This document shows, piece after piece, positions 27,066 through 38,210 of a stretch of 64,000 bases of DNA (position 1 is the first letter of the stretch; each line of letters begins with the position of its first letter). The notes under the pieces were generated by a model. It saw only the letters and a program-made list of their open reading frames with translations. It was not told the DNA's origin and ran no database searches. The position numbers and the translations under genes were made by a program. The stretch is from Nguyenibacter vanlangensis (lineage in GTDB: Bacteria; Pseudomonadota; Alphaproteobacteria; Acetobacterales; Acetobacteraceae): positions 4,605,501-4,669,500 of the forward strand of contig NZ_CP152276.1 in assembly GCF_038719015.1 (NCBI RefSeq), in the 5' to 3' direction.

Positions 27066-28025
27066 TCAGGTGCGGCAGGTCGCGTGCTCGACCATCCAGC
27101 GGCACAGCGCGCCGTAGGAGATGCCGCAATGCGCGGCCTGTTCGGGCAGGAGCGAGGTGGGCGTCATGCCGGGCTGGGTATTGACTTCGAGCACGACCAG
27201 GCAGCCGGGGCGGCGGTCGGGTCCGTCGCCGCAGGACGTGTCGTCATAGCGGAAATCGGTGCGCGAGGCGCCGGAGCAGCCGATCGCGCGATGGGCGGCC
27301 ACCGCCAGTTCCAGCGCCCGGGCGAAGGCGTCGGGGTGGATGCGCGCGGGCAATTGGTGGTGGGAGCCGTCATCGCCGTATTTGGCGTCGTAATCGTAGA
27401 ATTCGTGCGCCTGGGACGGGTTGGGGGTGATGTCGGTCGCCGTCAGGGCGCGGTCGCCCAGCACGCCCACCGTGATCTCGCGCCCGGGGATGAAGGTCTC
27501 GACCAGCGCGCGGGGGCCGAAGGTCCAGGCGGCGGCGATGGCGGCGCGGCGGTTGGAGCCGGGGCGGACGATCTCGACCCCCACCGACGAGCCTTCGTTC
27601 AGCGGCTTGATGACGTAGGGGGCGGGCAGCGGGTCGGCGGCGGGGAAGTCGGCGATGTCGATCACCCGTCCTTCGGCCACCGGCAGGCCGGCGGCGCGCA
27701 GCGTGGTACGCGCGGCTGCCTTGTCCATCGCCAGCGCCGAGGCGCGCACGCCGGAATGGGTGTAGGGGATGTTCATCCAGTCCAGCACGCCCTGGATCGA
27801 TCCGTCCTCGCCGAAGCGGCCATGGAGCGCGTTGAACACGACGTCGGGCCTGTGGTCGGTCAGGTCGGCGACGATGGCGCCGAGATCGGGGCCGGCGTCG
27901 ATCACGCGGACGTCGAATCCTTCCTCGCGCAGTGCCGCGCTGATTCCGGCGCCGCTGGACAGGCTGACCCTGCGTTCGGCGGAGAGGCCGCCCATGAGCA
28001 CGGTGATCTTGCGCGGTGCGGTCAT
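27066..28025 (-). CDS. ddl: D-alanine--D-alanine ligase
   Basis: A 319-aa ATP-grasp ligase that makes the D-Ala-D-Ala dipeptide of peptidoglycan. VLMGGLSAERRVSLSSG, FNALHGRFGEDGSIQGVLDWMNIPYTHSG, YVIKPLNEGSSVGVEIV and the C-terminal magnesium motif LEVNTQPGMTPTSLLPEQA are intact. The ATG at 28025 overlaps murB by 4 bp; the upstream open frame lies inside murB. Confidence 0.97.
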   Translation of the reverse strand: MTAPRKITVLMGGLSAERRVSLSSGAGISAALREEGFDVRVIDAGPDLGAIVADLTDHRPDVVFNALHGRFGEDGSIQGVLDWMNIPYTHSGVRASALAMDKAAARTTLRAAGLPVAEGRVIDIADFPAADPLPAPYVIKPLNEGSSVGVEIVRPGSNRRAAIAAAWTFGPRALVETFIPGREITVGVLGDRALTATDITPNPSQAHEFYDYDAKYGDDGSHHQLPARIHPDAFARALELAVAAHRAIGCSGASRTDFRYDDTSCGDGPDRRPGCLVVLEVNTQPGMTPTSLLPEQAAHCGISYGALCRWMVEHATCRT

Positions 28026-29020
28026 GCGGGGTCTCCGGCAGGGGATGGGATAGAGGCAGGATCGGGGCGGCCGATGCGCTTGATTTCCCAATGGAGCGCG
28101 ATGCCGGTGGCGGCCTGGACGCGGCTGCGCACCGTCTCGCCCAGCGTTTCAAGCTCGGCGGCGGTGGCGGTGCCGGTGTTGAGCATGAAATTGCAGTGTT
28201 TTTCGCTGACCTGCGCGCCGCCCAGGGCCAGGCCGCGGCAGCCGGCCGCGTCGATGAGCTGCCAGGCCTTGCGGTCGGTGAGGGCCGGGTCGGGATTGCG
28301 GAAGGTCGAGCCGCCGGTGCGGGCGCGGACGGGCTGCGACTCCTCGCGCGACTGGCGGATGGCGGCGATGGATCGGCGGATCTCGGCGGACGGGGCGGGG
28401 GTGCCGCGCAGGCGCGCGCGTGCGACCGCGGCGCCTGCCGGCAGGGCGGAATGGCGGTAGGCGAAGCCCAGTTCGGCGCCGGACAGGCGCAGGGTCCGGC
28501 CGTCGCGGGTGACGATGTCGGCCCAGTCGAGGATCGTGGCGATGTCGGAACCATAGGCGCCGGCATTCATCGCCACCGCGCCGCCGATCGAGCCGGGGAT
28601 GCCGGCAAGGAATTCCAGGCCCGCCAGCCCGGCCTCGGCCGCGCGTTCGGCGACGACCATGTCGAGGCAGGCGGCGCCGGCCACCAGCCCGTCCGGTTCG
28701 ATCGCGATGTCGGCGAAGCCGCCGCCCAGCCGGATGACCAGGCCCGCGATGCCGCCGTCGCGCAGGATGACGTTGGAGCATGCCCCCAGAACGGTCACAG
28801 GGACGTCGGGCGGGAGCAGGCGCATGGCCTGGGCCAGGTCGGCCGTATCGGCGGGCTGGAACAGCAGGTCGGCCGGGCCGCCGACGCGGAACCAGGTGCG
28901 CGGGCCGAGCGCGGCGCCCGGGGTCAGGCGGCCGCGCAGGCCGGACAGAAGGCCACGCAGCGCGGCCGGATCGGCCGCGGCGGGCGGGGAGGCGGAGGAT
29001 TCGGGTGCGGCGGCAATCAT
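28022..29020 (-). CDS. murB: UDP-N-acetylenolpyruvoylglucosamine reductase
   Basis: A 332-aa FAD enzyme reducing the enolpyruvyl group to form UDP-MurNAc. FAD-binding [66 protein letters not shown] with the catalytic Arg region, and C-terminal [12 protein letters not shown] and LHWEIKRIG are all present. It is a type I/IIb MurB. ATG at 29020, 4-bp overlap with murC. Confidence 0.97.
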   Translation of the reverse strand: MIAAAPESSASPPAAADPAALRGLLSGLRGRLTPGAALGPRTWFRVGGPADLLFQPADTADLAQAMRLLPPDVPVTVLGACSNVILRDGGIAGLVIRLGGGFADIAIEPDGLVAGAACLDMVVAERAAEAGLAGLEFLAGIPGSIGGAVAMNAGAYGSDIATILDWADIVTRDGRTLRLSGAELGFAYRHSALPAGAAVARARLRGTPAPSAEIRRSIAAIRQSREESQPVRARTGGSTFRNPDPALTDRKAWQLIDAAGCRGLALGGAQVSEKHCNFMLNTGTATAAELETLGETVRSRVQAATGIALHWEIKRIGRPDPASIPSPAGDPA

Positions 29021-30456
29021 GCCGCGAAGCCCCCCGACCTGGCCGCCGGGTTCTGCAGGGCGGCGAGTTCGCCGGGCAGGGCCTGGGCCCAGTTGGTGAT
29101 GCTGCCGGCGCCGAGGCAGACCACGAAATCGCCGGGGCGGGCGATGGCGTTGATCATTTCCGCCAGGTGTTCGGGGCCGGGCAGCGGGACCACCGAGCGG
29201 TGGCCGCGTTCGCGCAGGCCCTCGACCAGGGCGTCGCGGCTGATGCCGTCGATCGGGGTTTCGCCGGCGGCGTAGACGTCGGCCACGATGACGGTGCCGG
29301 CATCGTTCATGCAGGTGCAGAACTCGCCGAACAGGGTCTGCAGCCGCGAATAGCGGTGGGGCTGGACCACGGCGATGACGTCGCGCGCCCCGGCCTGGCG
29401 CGCGGCCTTGAGCACGGCGGCGATTTCGACCGGGTGATGGCCGTAATCGTCGATCACGGTGACGCCGCCGGTTTCGCCGGTGCGGGTGAAGCGGCGCTTG
29501 ACGCCGCGGAAGCCGGCGAAGGCCGAGCGGATGGTGGCGTCGTCGATTTCCATCTCGACCCCGACGGCGATCGCGGCCAGGGCGTTCTGCACGTTGTGAT
29601 GGCCGAGCATGGGCAGGCGGAACGGGCCGGCGCGGCGGGTGCGGTTGCGGTTGCGGTTGGTCACCACGACCTCGAACGTCGCGCCGAGCTTGTCGGTGAT
29701 GATCTTTTCCGCCCGGATGTCGGCCTGCGGCGAGAAGCCGTAGGTGATGATGCGGTGGTCGGACAGGCGGGGGATCATCTGCTGCACCGCCGGGTGGTCG
29801 ATGCACAGCACGGCGAAGCCGTAGAAGGGGATGTTGGCGACGAACTGGTCGTAGGCGGCCTGCATCGCCTCGGCCGTGCCCCAATGGTCGAGATGCTCGG
29901 GGTCCATGTTGGTGACGACGGTGATCACCGAGGGCAGGCGCAGGAAGGAGCCGTCGGATTCGTCGGCCTCGACCACCATCCAGTCGCCCGAGCCCATGCG
30001 GGTGTTGGTGCCGTAGGCCTCGATGATGCCGCCATTGATCACCGTGGGGTCGAGGCGGGCGGCTTCGAGCACCGCGGCGATCAGGCTGGTGGTGGTGGTC
30101 TTGCCGTGGGTGCCGCCGACGGCCACCGACCAGCGCAGGCGCATCAGCTCGGCCAGCATTTCCGCGCGGCGGACCACCGGAATCAGGCGCGCGCGGGCGG
30201 CCAGGACCTCGGGATTGTCGCGCTTGACCGCCGTCGAGGTGACCACGACCTGGGCCGCGCCGAGATTGGCGGCGTCATGGCCGATCGCGACCTTGATCCC
30301 GGCGGCGCGCAGGCGCAGGACGTTGGCGTTCTCCGCGATGTCCGACCCCTGGACGGCGTAGCCCAGCAGATGCAGCACCTCGGCGATTCCGGACATGCCG
30401 ATGCCGCCGATCCCGACGAAATGGATGGTGCCGATGGAAAGGGGCAGGGCTCTCAT
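29017..30456 (-). CDS. murC: UDP-N-acetylmuramate--L-alanine ligase
   Basis: A 479-aa Mur ligase adding the first residue (L-Ala) of the stem peptide. [23 protein letters not shown] (N-terminal UDP site), [22 protein letters not shown] (P-loop), [26 protein letters not shown], and [16 protein letters not shown] with the conserved His are typical of MurC. It overlaps both murG and murB by 4 bp, which points to coupled translation. Confidence 0.97.
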   Translation of the reverse strand: MRALPLSIGTIHFVGIGGIGMSGIAEVLHLLGYAVQGSDIAENANVLRLRAAGIKVAIGHDAANLGAAQVVVTSTAVKRDNPEVLAARARLIPVVRRAEMLAELMRLRWSVAVGGTHGKTTTTSLIAAVLEAARLDPTVINGGIIEAYGTNTRMGSGDWMVVEADESDGSFLRLPSVITVVTNMDPEHLDHWGTAEAMQAAYDQFVANIPFYGFAVLCIDHPAVQQMIPRLSDHRIITYGFSPQADIRAEKIITDKLGATFEVVVTNRNRNRTRRAGPFRLPMLGHHNVQNALAAIAVGVEMEIDDATIRSAFAGFRGVKRRFTRTGETGGVTVIDDYGHHPVEIAAVLKAARQAGARDVIAVVQPHRYSRLQTLFGEFCTCMNDAGTVIVADVYAAGETPIDGISRDALVEGLRERGHRSVVPLPGPEHLAEMINAIARPGDFVVCLGAGSITNWAQALPGELAALQNPAARSGGFAA

Positions 30457-31610
30457 GCTGGGGTCTCCGTCTTGGCGGCTGTCGGATAGGCGGGGCGGGG
30501 CGTCCGATGCAAGCGTTCCGCGATCCGGGCTTCGATCAGGTCGGCGAAGCGGCGCGCGGCGTCGGGGCGGGCCAGGCCCCGCGCGGCGCGGGCGGCATCG
30601 GCGAGGGATGCGGGATCGGACAGCAGGGCCTGCAGCCGCTCGGCCAGCGCGGCGGCGGTGAAGCCGGGCTGGCGGATCATCCAGGCGGCGCCTTCCTGGA
30701 CCAGGGCGGCGGCGTTCGCCCCCTGTTCGTCGCCGGCGGCGATCGGCAGCGGCACCAGGATGGCGGGACGGCCGGCATTGGTCAGTTCGGCGACCGAGGA
30801 GCCGCCGGCGCGGCCGACGACCAGGTGGGCGGCGGCCAGCAGGGCCGCGACGTCGGAGAAGAAGGGCGAGAGGGTGGCGCGGATGCCCAGCGCGTCATAA
30901 GCGGCGCGGACCCGGTCGATATCCTCGGCGCGGGCCTGCTGCGTGACGCGCAGGCGCGCGCGCAGGCCAGCCGGCAGGCGGCCGATGGCGTCGGGCACCA
31001 CGTCGCTGAACACCCTGGCGCCCAGAGAGCCGCCCCAGACGAGGAGGCGGATCGCGTCGCCCGGCGGGATGTAGGGGGTGGCGTGCAGGGCGGCGATGTC
31101 GTCGCGGACCGGCATGCCGGTCGGCTCGGGATGCGCGTGGGCCGGCAGGCCGGCGACGCGGGCGAAGGAGGTGGCGATGCCGTCGGCGAAGCGGGCGAGC
31201 GCCTTGTTGGCCTGGCCCAGCACGGCGTTGCCTTCATGGAGGAAGATCAGCGGCCGGTCCTTGCCCAAAAGGCGGGCGCCCAGCAGGGGGGGGACCGAGG
31301 GGTAGCCGCCGAAGCCGACCACGGCCAGGGCATCGAGCCGGCGGAGGATGGCGCGGGCCTGGCGTGTGCCGCGCGCCAGAGCCAGGGCGGCGCCGGCGCG
31401 GCGGGCGAGCCCGTGGCCGGCGATGCCCGCGCCGGGCAGCACGAATTGCGGGCCCTCGGCGAAGATGCCGTGGCCGCGCTCGCCGGCGCGGCGGTCGGTC
31501 ATCAACGCGATGGCGTGGCCGCGCGCGGCGAGCGCGCGGGCCAGGGCCTCGGCGGGGATGAAATGGCCGCCGGTGCCTCCGGCGGCGATGACGATCGGGC
31601 GGGCGGTCAT
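30453..31610 (-). CDS. murG: UDP-GlcNAc:lipid I GlcNAc transferase
   Basis: A 385-aa GT28 glycosyltransferase that converts lipid I to lipid II at the inner membrane face. [22 protein letters not shown] is the N-terminal glycine loop; [65 protein letters not shown] with the donor-binding region are canonical. An 8-G run at 31286-31293 encodes part of the GYPSVPPLL loop. Confidence 0.97.
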   Translation of the reverse strand: MTARPIVIAAGGTGGHFIPAEALARALAARGHAIALMTDRRAGERGHGIFAEGPQFVLPGAGIAGHGLARRAGAALALARGTRQARAILRRLDALAVVGFGGYPSVPPLLGARLLGKDRPLIFLHEGNAVLGQANKALARFADGIATSFARVAGLPAHAHPEPTGMPVRDDIAALHATPYIPPGDAIRLLVWGGSLGARVFSDVVPDAIGRLPAGLRARLRVTQQARAEDIDRVRAAYDALGIRATLSPFFSDVAALLAAAHLVVGRAGGSSVAELTNAGRPAILVPLPIAAGDEQGANAAALVQEGAAWMIRQPGFTAAALAERLQALLSDPASLADAARAARGLARPDAARRFADLIEARIAERLHRTPRPAYPTAAKTETPA

Positions 31611-31620
31611 GATTCGGTCC

Positions 31621-32784
31621 TCATGCCGCGGCTCGGCGGCCGCGGAAGGCGGGACGGCCGCGCGGGATGCGGCTTTCGCCCGTCCGCTGGCGGGTCAGGG
31701 CCAGGACCATGCCGATGGTCAGCGCCACCGACATGGCCGACGAGCCGCCATAGGAGATGAAGGGCAGGGTCATGCCCTTGGTCGGGATCAGGTGCAGGGT
31801 CGAGCCCATGTTGACGAACGCCTGGAGGCCGAAGCCGGTGACGAGGCCGGCGGTGGCGACGACGATGAAGGGATCGTCCTCGCGCAGCAGCTTGAGCAGG
31901 GTGCGGATGACGATCACGCCGAAGACGGCGATGATGAACAGGCAGATCAGCATGCCGAATTCCTCGCCCGCCACGGCGAAGACGAAATCGGCGTGAGCGT
32001 CGGGCAGCAGGTCCTTGACCCGCCCCTCGCCGGGGCCGCGGCCCATCAGCCCGCCATTGCCGAAGGCGCGCAGCGCGGTGTCGATCTGGTAATGGTCGCC
32101 GACATTGGGGTGCAGGAAGCGTTCGACGCGCGAGCGGACATGGGGGAAGACCATGTAAGCGCCAAGAAATGCGGCGATCATGCAGCCCACGCCGGCGCCG
32201 ACGAAGAAGATGTTCAGCCCGTCGATGAAGAGCTGGGCCAGGAACACCGTGGTGATCACGCTGAGCATGCCGATATCGGGCTGCGATTTGAGCAGCAGCA
32301 GGATGACCGCGAACAGGCCGAGCGCGATGGGCATGCCCGGGAAGAAGCGGCGCAGGCGCCGTTCGGTCAGCAGCCAGGCGGTGACGACCGCGAAACAGGG
32401 CTTGAGGAATTCGGAGGGCTGGACCGACATCAGCGGCAGCGCGATCCAGCGCCGCGCGCCCTTGATTTCGACCCCGTGGACCAGCGTGAGGGCGGTGGCG
32501 CCGATGGCGACCACGAAGCCCACCGCCGCCAGGCGCCTGACGCCGCGCGGCGAGAGCAGCGAGGTGGCGGTGACGATCGCCCCGGCCAGCAGCAGGAAGA
32601 TGACCTGCTTGAGGATGAACATGTCGCGCGAGGCGCCGATGCGGGTGGCCACCGCCGGGCTGGCCGCCAGCATCAGCACGTAGCCGAAGCCGATCAGGAT
32701 GCCGATGCAGGAGAGCGTCACCCGGTCGACATGGCGCCACCAGCGGGCGAGATAGGATGCATCGACGCGCGAAATGGCGGCCAT
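31621..32784 (-). CDS. ftsW: SEDS glycosyltransferase FtsW
   Basis: A 387-aa polytopic SEDS protein with about 10 TM segments. It polymerises septal peptidoglycan with FtsI. Signature stretches: KGARRWIALPLMSVQPSEFLKPCFAVV, KSQPDIGMLSVIT, YQIDTALRAFGNGGLMGRGPGEG, LPDAHADFVFAVAGEEFGM and LPFISYGGSSAMSVALTIGM. ATG overlaps the murD stop by one base (TAATG). Confidence 0.96.
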   Translation of the reverse strand: MAAISRVDASYLARWWRHVDRVTLSCIGILIGFGYVLMLAASPAVATRIGASRDMFILKQVIFLLLAGAIVTATSLLSPRGVRRLAAVGFVVAIGATALTLVHGVEIKGARRWIALPLMSVQPSEFLKPCFAVVTAWLLTERRLRRFFPGMPIALGLFAVILLLLKSQPDIGMLSVITTVFLAQLFIDGLNIFFVGAGVGCMIAAFLGAYMVFPHVRSRVERFLHPNVGDHYQIDTALRAFGNGGLMGRGPGEGRVKDLLPDAHADFVFAVAGEEFGMLICLFIIAVFGVIVIRTLLKLLREDDPFIVVATAGLVTGFGLQAFVNMGSTLHLIPTKGMTLPFISYGGSSAMSVALTIGMVLALTRQRTGESRIPRGRPAFRGRRAAA

Positions 32785-34226
32785 TATCCGTGATCCCCGT
32801 ATGCGTGATTCCCGTCCTGGGTATTGGCGATGCCCTCGACCAGCGCGGCGAAATGCCGGCCGCGCTGTTCGAAGCTGCTGAACTGGTCGAAGCTGGCGCA
32901 GGCGGGCGAGAGCAGCACGACGGGCGCGCCTGTCCGGCGGGCCGCGTCCAGGGCGGCGGGGACCGCCTGGTCCAGCGTGCCGGACAGGGTGTGGGGCACG
33001 CCGTGCGCCGCCAGCGTTTCGGCGAGCGCCGGGCCGTCGCGTCCGATCAGGAGGGCGTGGGCGATCCGTGGGAAATAGGGGGCGAGGTCGGCGATGCCGC
33101 CGGCCTTGGCCAGGCCGCCCGCGATCCAGACCAGGCGGTCGTAGCAGCCCAGCGCCCGCGCGGCGGCGTCGGCATTGGTGGCCTTGCTGTCGTCGATGAA
33201 GCGGATGCCGTCGATCGCGCCCACCGGTTTCTGGCGGTGGGGCAAGCCGGGGAAGTCGCGCAGCGCCTGGGGGATGTGTGCGCGGGGCACGCCGAGGGCC
33301 AGCGCCATGGCGGTCGCAGCGGCGGCGTTTTCCGCGTTGTGGGCGCCGGGCAGGGCGGGAGAGGCGGCGAGCGGGGCGATCGGGCCGGTGGTGTCGCGCA
33401 GCGTGCCGTCCGCGCCCGTCAGGTCGGCGGGGGCGCTGCCCGAGATCGTCATGACGCTTATGCCGCGCGCGCGCAAATCCTGGCAGAGCGCGTCGGTGGC
33501 GGCGTTGTCGCCCAGCACGGCGAGGTCGCCGGGGCCCTGGCGGTCGAAGATATGCAGCTTCGCCTGGCGGTAGCCGGCCATGTCGCCGTGGCGGTCGAGA
33601 TGGTCCGGGGTGAGGTTGAGCAGGCAGGCCGCATCGAAGCGCAGATCGTGCAGCCGTTCCAGCATGTAGGACGACATTTCCAGCACATAGACGCCGTCGT
33701 CGGGCAGCAGGGGCAGGGCGAGCGAGGCCGGGCCGAGATTGCCGCCCGCCGCTGCCGGGATGCCGGCCGCCTGGAGCATGTGGGCCAGCAGGGCGGTCGT
33801 GGTGGATTTGCCGTTGGTGCCGGTGATGCCGGCGAAGCGGGCGCGCGAGCCCGCGCGGCGTACCGCGCGGAACAGCAGGTCGGCGTCGGACAGGATGGGG
33901 ATGCCGGCCGCGCGGGCCAGCAGGGCGACCGGGTGGGGGGCGGGCAGCAGATGCGGGATGCCCGGGGACAGCACCAGGGCGTCGAACCCGTCCAGGGTCG
34001 AAAAGGGGGCGATGGTGATGCCGGGCGCGTCGCCCGGACCGGCGTTCAGCGCGGCGCGGGCGGCCTGGCCGTCGTCCCAGGCCTGGATCCGCGCGCCCAT
34101 GGCGGCGAGCGCGCGGACGACGGGCGCGCCGTTGCGGCCCAGCCCCAGCACCGCGTAGCGGTGGCCGGCGAAGAGGCCGGGGGGGAAGGGCCCCGGGATA
34201 TCGGGATCGGCGGGACGGGTCGTCAT
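32784..34226 (-). CDS. murD: UDP-N-acetylmuramoylalanine--D-glutamate ligase
   Basis: A 480-aa Mur ligase adding D-Glu. [45 protein letters not shown] (P-loop), [21 protein letters not shown] and [16 protein letters not shown] are diagnostic; the SYQLE-type motif is SYMLE here. I chose the ATG at 34226, which overlaps mraY by 4 bp; the longer open frame only mirrors mraY. Confidence 0.96.
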   Translation of the reverse strand: MTTRPADPDIPGPFPPGLFAGHRYAVLGLGRNGAPVVRALAAMGARIQAWDDGQAARAALNAGPGDAPGITIAPFSTLDGFDALVLSPGIPHLLPAPHPVALLARAAGIPILSDADLLFRAVRRAGSRARFAGITGTNGKSTTTALLAHMLQAAGIPAAAGGNLGPASLALPLLPDDGVYVLEMSSYMLERLHDLRFDAACLLNLTPDHLDRHGDMAGYRQAKLHIFDRQGPGDLAVLGDNAATDALCQDLRARGISVMTISGSAPADLTGADGTLRDTTGPIAPLAASPALPGAHNAENAAAATAMALALGVPRAHIPQALRDFPGLPHRQKPVGAIDGIRFIDDSKATNADAAARALGCYDRLVWIAGGLAKAGGIADLAPYFPRIAHALLIGRDGPALAETLAAHGVPHTLSGTLDQAVPAALDAARRTGAPVVLLSPACASFDQFSSFEQRGRHFAALVEGIANTQDGNHAYGDHG

Positions 34227-35314
34227 CGCAGTTTCAGCGTTGCCAGGCCGCACAGGCCGAGAACGATCGAGACGATCCAGAAGCGGATCACGATCTTGGG
34301 TTCCTGCCAGCCTTTCTTTTCGAAATGGTGGTGGAGCGGCGCCATCAGGAACACGCGGCGGCCGGTGCGGCGGTACCAGAAGACCTGGATGATCACCGAC
34401 AGGGTTTCGGCCACGAACAGGCCGCCGACGATGCACAGCACCAGTTCGTGCTTGACCGCGACCGCGACCGCGCCCAGCGCGCCGCCCAGGGCCAGCGAGC
34501 CGGTATCGCCCATGAAGACGGCCGCCGGCGGGGCGTTGAACCAGAGAAAGCCCAGGCCCGCCCCGACCAGCGCCGAGCAGAACACGCAGAGTTCGCCGGT
34601 GCCGGGCACCGCGTGCAGTTGCAGGTAGTCGGCGAAGACATGGTTGCCGACCAGGTAGGCGATCAGCGCGAAGACCAGGGCGGCGATGATGACCGGCACG
34701 ATCGCCAGCCCGTCCAGCCCGTCGGTGAAGTTCACCGCGTTGCCGAAGCCGGAGATGGTGATCATGGCGAAGAGCGGAAAGGCGAGGCCCAGCGGCAGCA
34801 GCCATTCCTTCAGGAAGGGGAAGGCCAGATGGTTGGCGAGGTCGGCGGGCATCAGGCTTTGCAGCCAGTAGCCGCCGATCAGCGAGGCCGCGAATTCGCA
34901 GCCCAGCCGCGTGCGCTTGGACACGCCCGCCGTGTTGCGCCGGGACAGCTTGAGATAGTCGTCGGCGAAGCCGACCGCGCCGAAGGCCAGCGTGGTCAGC
35001 AGCACCGCCCAGACGAAGCCGTTGGTGAGGTCTGCCCAGAGCAGGGTCGCGCCGAACAGGGCGGCGAGGATCAGCACCCCGCCCATGGTGGGGGTGCCGG
35101 CCTTTTCCAGGATATGGCGTTCGGGGCCGAGGGCGCGGATCGGCTGGCCCTCGCGCTGGATGCGGCGGAGCTGCGCGATCAGCGGGTTGCCCAGCACCAG
35201 CGCGATCGCCAGCGCCGTCAGGCAGGCGGCGCCCGCGCGGAAGGTGATGTAGCGGAACAGGTTGAGGATGGTGATGTGTGCCGCGGCGTGGTGCTGGACG
35301 AGATCGTAGAGCAT
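34223..35314 (-). CDS. mraY: Phospho-N-acetylmuramoyl-pentapeptide transferase
   Basis: A 363-aa integral membrane enzyme that loads undecaprenyl phosphate to give lipid I. About 10 TM segments; [36 protein letters not shown] (catalytic Asp pair), [27 protein letters not shown] and [11 protein letters not shown] are all present. ATG at 35314 shares one base with the murF stop. Confidence 0.97.
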   Translation of the reverse strand: MLYDLVQHHAAAHITILNLFRYITFRAGAACLTALAIALVLGNPLIAQLRRIQREGQPIRALGPERHILEKAGTPTMGGVLILAALFGATLLWADLTNGFVWAVLLTTLAFGAVGFADDYLKLSRRNTAGVSKRTRLGCEFAASLIGGYWLQSLMPADLANHLAFPFLKEWLLPLGLAFPLFAMITISGFGNAVNFTDGLDGLAIVPVIIAALVFALIAYLVGNHVFADYLQLHAVPGTGELCVFCSALVGAGLGFLWFNAPPAAVFMGDTGSLALGGALGAVAVAVKHELVLCIVGGLFVAETLSVIIQVFWYRRTGRRVFLMAPLHHHFEKKGWQEPKIVIRFWIVSIVLGLCGLATLKLR

Positions 35315-36732
35315 CAGGCCACGTCCGCCCCGGCCGGGGTGGTGAGGACGGCGATGACGTCGCGCATGCGGCTGCCGAGGCTGCCCTTGACCAGGATCAC
35401 GTCGCCCGGCGCCACGGCGGCGCGGACCTGCGGCGCCAGGCCGGCCGCGTCGGGCGCCCAGGCGCCGCGTCTGGAGGGAGGAAGCAGGTCGAAGAGATAT
35501 TTCATGTTGGGGCCGCAGCAATAGACGATGTCCGCATGCGCGAGGACCGCGGACAGGAGGGATTCATGTTCGGCGCGTGCGAAGGCGCCGAGTTCGCGGA
35601 TATCGCCCAGCACGGCCATGCGCCGCGTCGCCGGGCGCAGGCCGAGCACGGAGAGGGAGGCGCGGATGGAGAGCGTGGATGCGTTGTAGCTTTCGTCGAG
35701 CAGCATGGCGCGGCCGTCGAGGATCGGCTGGTACGCGCCGCGCCCCGTGCCGGGACGGAAGGCGGAGAGGGCAGTGGCGGCAGCCGCGAGGACGCCGTCC
35801 GGGGCATGAGGATTCGGGGTATGAGGATTCAGGGCCGCGACCGCGCCCAGCGCCGTCGCGGCATTGCGGGCGAGGTGGGCGCCGGGGGCGTGCAGCGTGA
35901 CCGCGACGTGCTGTGCGCCGATTCGTACCGAGAAATCGCTGCCGTCCGGACCGAGCGCGAGGTCGGACAGGCGGATCGCGCTGTCGGGCCGGCTGCCGCT
36001 GCGCCACAGGATGGCGCGGGCGCGTTCGGCACGCTCGGCGAACAGGGCCTGGCCCACCGCGTCGTCGGGGACGATGGCGGTGCCGCCGGGCGGGAGGGCC
36101 GCGATCAGGTCGGATTTTTCCCGCGCGATGGCCTCCAGGCTGCCCATATGGCCGAGATGGGCGCCGGCGATGGTGGTGATGATCGCGACATCGGGGCGGA
36201 CCATGGCGGCCAGGGGGGCGATTTCGCCGGGATGGTTCATGCCGATCTCGGCCACGCACCAGGTCGCGTTCCCTGGCAGGCGCGCCAGGGTGAGCGGCAC
36301 GCCCCAATGGTTGTTGTAGGAGGCGACCGCGCAATGGGTGGGGCCCAGCGCGCCCAGCGCCACGCGCAGCATGTCCTTGGTCGTGGTCTTGCCCACGCTG
36401 CCGGTGACGGCGACCACGCGGCCGGTGAAGCGGGCGCGGGCCCGGCGGCCCAGGGCGCCCAGCGCCTCCATCGTGTCCGCGACGCGCAGCAGGCGTGGAT
36501 CGTCGAAGCCGGGGATCGTCCGATGGACCAGGGCGGCGGCCGCGCCGCTTGCCAAGGCCGCGCGGACATGGGCGTGGCCGTCGCTGTTTTCGCCCGCCAG
36601 GGCGATGAACAGGTCGCCGGGGACGAGGGTGCGGGTGTCGATCGATACCCCGGTCGCGGCGATCGGGGCGTCGCCGGCGAAGGTGCCGCCGGTTGCCGCT
36701 TCGAGTTCGGCGCGGGTCCAGAGCGCGGTCAT
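35314..36732 (-). CDS. murF: UDP-MurNAc-tripeptide--D-Ala-D-Ala ligase
   Basis: A 472-aa Mur ligase adding the D-Ala-D-Ala made by Ddl. [50 protein letters not shown] (P-loop), [22 protein letters not shown] and [17 protein letters not shown] (DxYNAxP-like) are present. Overlaps murE by 4 bp. Confidence 0.96.
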   Translation of the reverse strand: MTALWTRAELEAATGGTFAGDAPIAATGVSIDTRTLVPGDLFIALAGENSDGHAHVRAALASGAAAALVHRTIPGFDDPRLLRVADTMEALGALGRRARARFTGRVVAVTGSVGKTTTKDMLRVALGALGPTHCAVASYNNHWGVPLTLARLPGNATWCVAEIGMNHPGEIAPLAAMVRPDVAIITTIAGAHLGHMGSLEAIAREKSDLIAALPPGGTAIVPDDAVGQALFAERAERARAILWRSGSRPDSAIRLSDLALGPDGSDFSVRIGAQHVAVTLHAPGAHLARNAATALGAVAALNPHTPNPHAPDGVLAAAATALSAFRPGTGRGAYQPILDGRAMLLDESYNASTLSIRASLSVLGLRPATRRMAVLGDIRELGAFARAEHESLLSAVLAHADIVYCCGPNMKYLFDLLPPSRRGAWAPDAAGLAPQVRAAVAPGDVILVKGSLGSRMRDVIAVLTTPAGADVA

Positions 36733-38210
36733 GCCGCGACCCCGGCCAGGGTGCGGATGACCGACGCGTCGTCGAACGGGTGGGTGGTGGTGCCGATGGT
36801 CTGGCCCTGTTCGTGGCCCTTGCCGGCGACGACCAGCACGTCGCCGGGGCGGAGCATGGACAGGCCCTCGGCGATCGCACGGGCGCGGTCAGGGATTTCG
36901 ATCGCGCCGGGGGCGCCGGACAGGACCTCGCCGCGGATGAAGGCCGGGTCTTCTGTGCGGGGATTGTCGTCGGTGACGATGGCGATGTCGGCGCGGCGCG
37001 CGGCCTCGTGCCCCATCAGGGGGCGCTTGCCGCGATCGCGGTCGCCGCCGGCGCCGAAGACGGCGATCAGCCGGCCCGTCGCGTGCGGACGCAGCGCGTC
37101 GAGCAGGCGCGCCAGGGCGTCGGGCGTGTGGGCGTAGTCGACATAGGCCGCCGCCCCGTTGGCGAGCAGGGCGGCGCGTTCCATCCGGCCGCGCACGCCC
37201 GTCAGCGACGGCAGCAGGTCGATGGCGGCCGCGAGCCCCTGGGTGCCGGGTGCGGCCAGGGCGGCGGCCAGCAGCGCGTTATCCGCCTGGAACCGGCCGG
37301 GCAGGGCCAGGTCGAGGTCGCGCGTGACGCCGGCGCCGGCGATGCGCAGGCGCTGGCCCTCGGGCAGGGGGGTGCTGTCCAGCAGGCGGATCGCATCGCC
37401 CGCCGTGCCGACCAGGCGCAGTTCCATCTGTTTGCGCGCGGCGATGGCGCGCAGGGCGTCCAGGGTCGCGGAGTCCATGTCGGCATTGGCCGCCGCCAGG
37501 GCGCCGGGGGGCAGGATGTCGGCGAACAGGCGCAGCTTGGCCGCGCGATAGGCGTCGAGCGTGCCGTGATAATCGAGATGGTCGCGGGTGAGGTTAGTGA
37601 AGCCGGCGGCGGAGAGGCGCAGCCCGTCGAGCCGGTGCTGTTCCAGCCCGTGGGATGAGGCTTCGAGCGCCACGTCGCTGATGCCGCCGCGGGCCATGGC
37701 GGCGAGCGCCCTTGCCAGCCCGACGCTGTCGGGCGTGGTCAGGACCGGACCGCAATCGGGGAGGGGGACGTCGGCGATGAGGCCCAGCGTGCCGATGCTG
37801 GCGGCCTGGCGGCCCTGGAGCCGCCAGATCTGCCGCAAGAAATCGACGGTGCTGGTCTTGCCGTTGGTGCCGGTGACGGCGACGACGTGATCGGGCTGCG
37901 CCCCGGCGAAGGCGGCGGCCAGCAGCGCCAGGGCGCGGCGCGGCTCGGGGGCGGTGATGACCGGCAGGTCGATGCCGTCGGCCGGGGTGCCGGCGGGCAC
38001 GACCAGGGCGGCGGCGCCGGCGGCGATGGCGGCCGGCACGAAGGCGCGGCCGTCGGCGCGCGTGCCGGGGATGGCGACGAACAGCATGCCGGGTCGGACC
38101 TGGCGGCTGTCGGCGGTGACGCCGGAGATCGCGGGATCGATCGCAAAGCCCGGTGCCGGCGGGGCGGACAGGCCCGATACGGCCAGGAGCTGGGACAGCG
38201 GGCGGTTCAT
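36729..38210 (-). CDS. murE: UDP-MurNAc-tripeptide synthetase (meso-DAP adding)
   Basis: A 493-aa Mur ligase. VTADSRQVRPGMLFVAIPG, VVAVTGTNGKTSTVDFLRQIW (P-loop, residues ~113-120), EASSHGLEQHRLDG, NLTRDHLDYHG, and in the C-terminal domain TDDNPRTEDP. The DNPR motif marks meso-diaminopimelate rather than lysine specificity. The ATG at 38210 overlaps ftsI by 4 bp. Confidence 0.96.
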   Translation of the reverse strand: MNRPLSQLLAVSGLSAPPAPGFAIDPAISGVTADSRQVRPGMLFVAIPGTRADGRAFVPAAIAAGAAALVVPAGTPADGIDLPVITAPEPRRALALLAAAFAGAQPDHVVAVTGTNGKTSTVDFLRQIWRLQGRQAASIGTLGLIADVPLPDCGPVLTTPDSVGLARALAAMARGGISDVALEASSHGLEQHRLDGLRLSAAGFTNLTRDHLDYHGTLDAYRAAKLRLFADILPPGALAAANADMDSATLDALRAIAARKQMELRLVGTAGDAIRLLDSTPLPEGQRLRIAGAGVTRDLDLALPGRFQADNALLAAALAAPGTQGLAAAIDLLPSLTGVRGRMERAALLANGAAAYVDYAHTPDALARLLDALRPHATGRLIAVFGAGGDRDRGKRPLMGHEAARRADIAIVTDDNPRTEDPAFIRGEVLSGAPGAIEIPDRARAIAEGLSMLRPGDVLVVAGKGHEQGQTIGTTTHPFDDASVIRTLAGVAA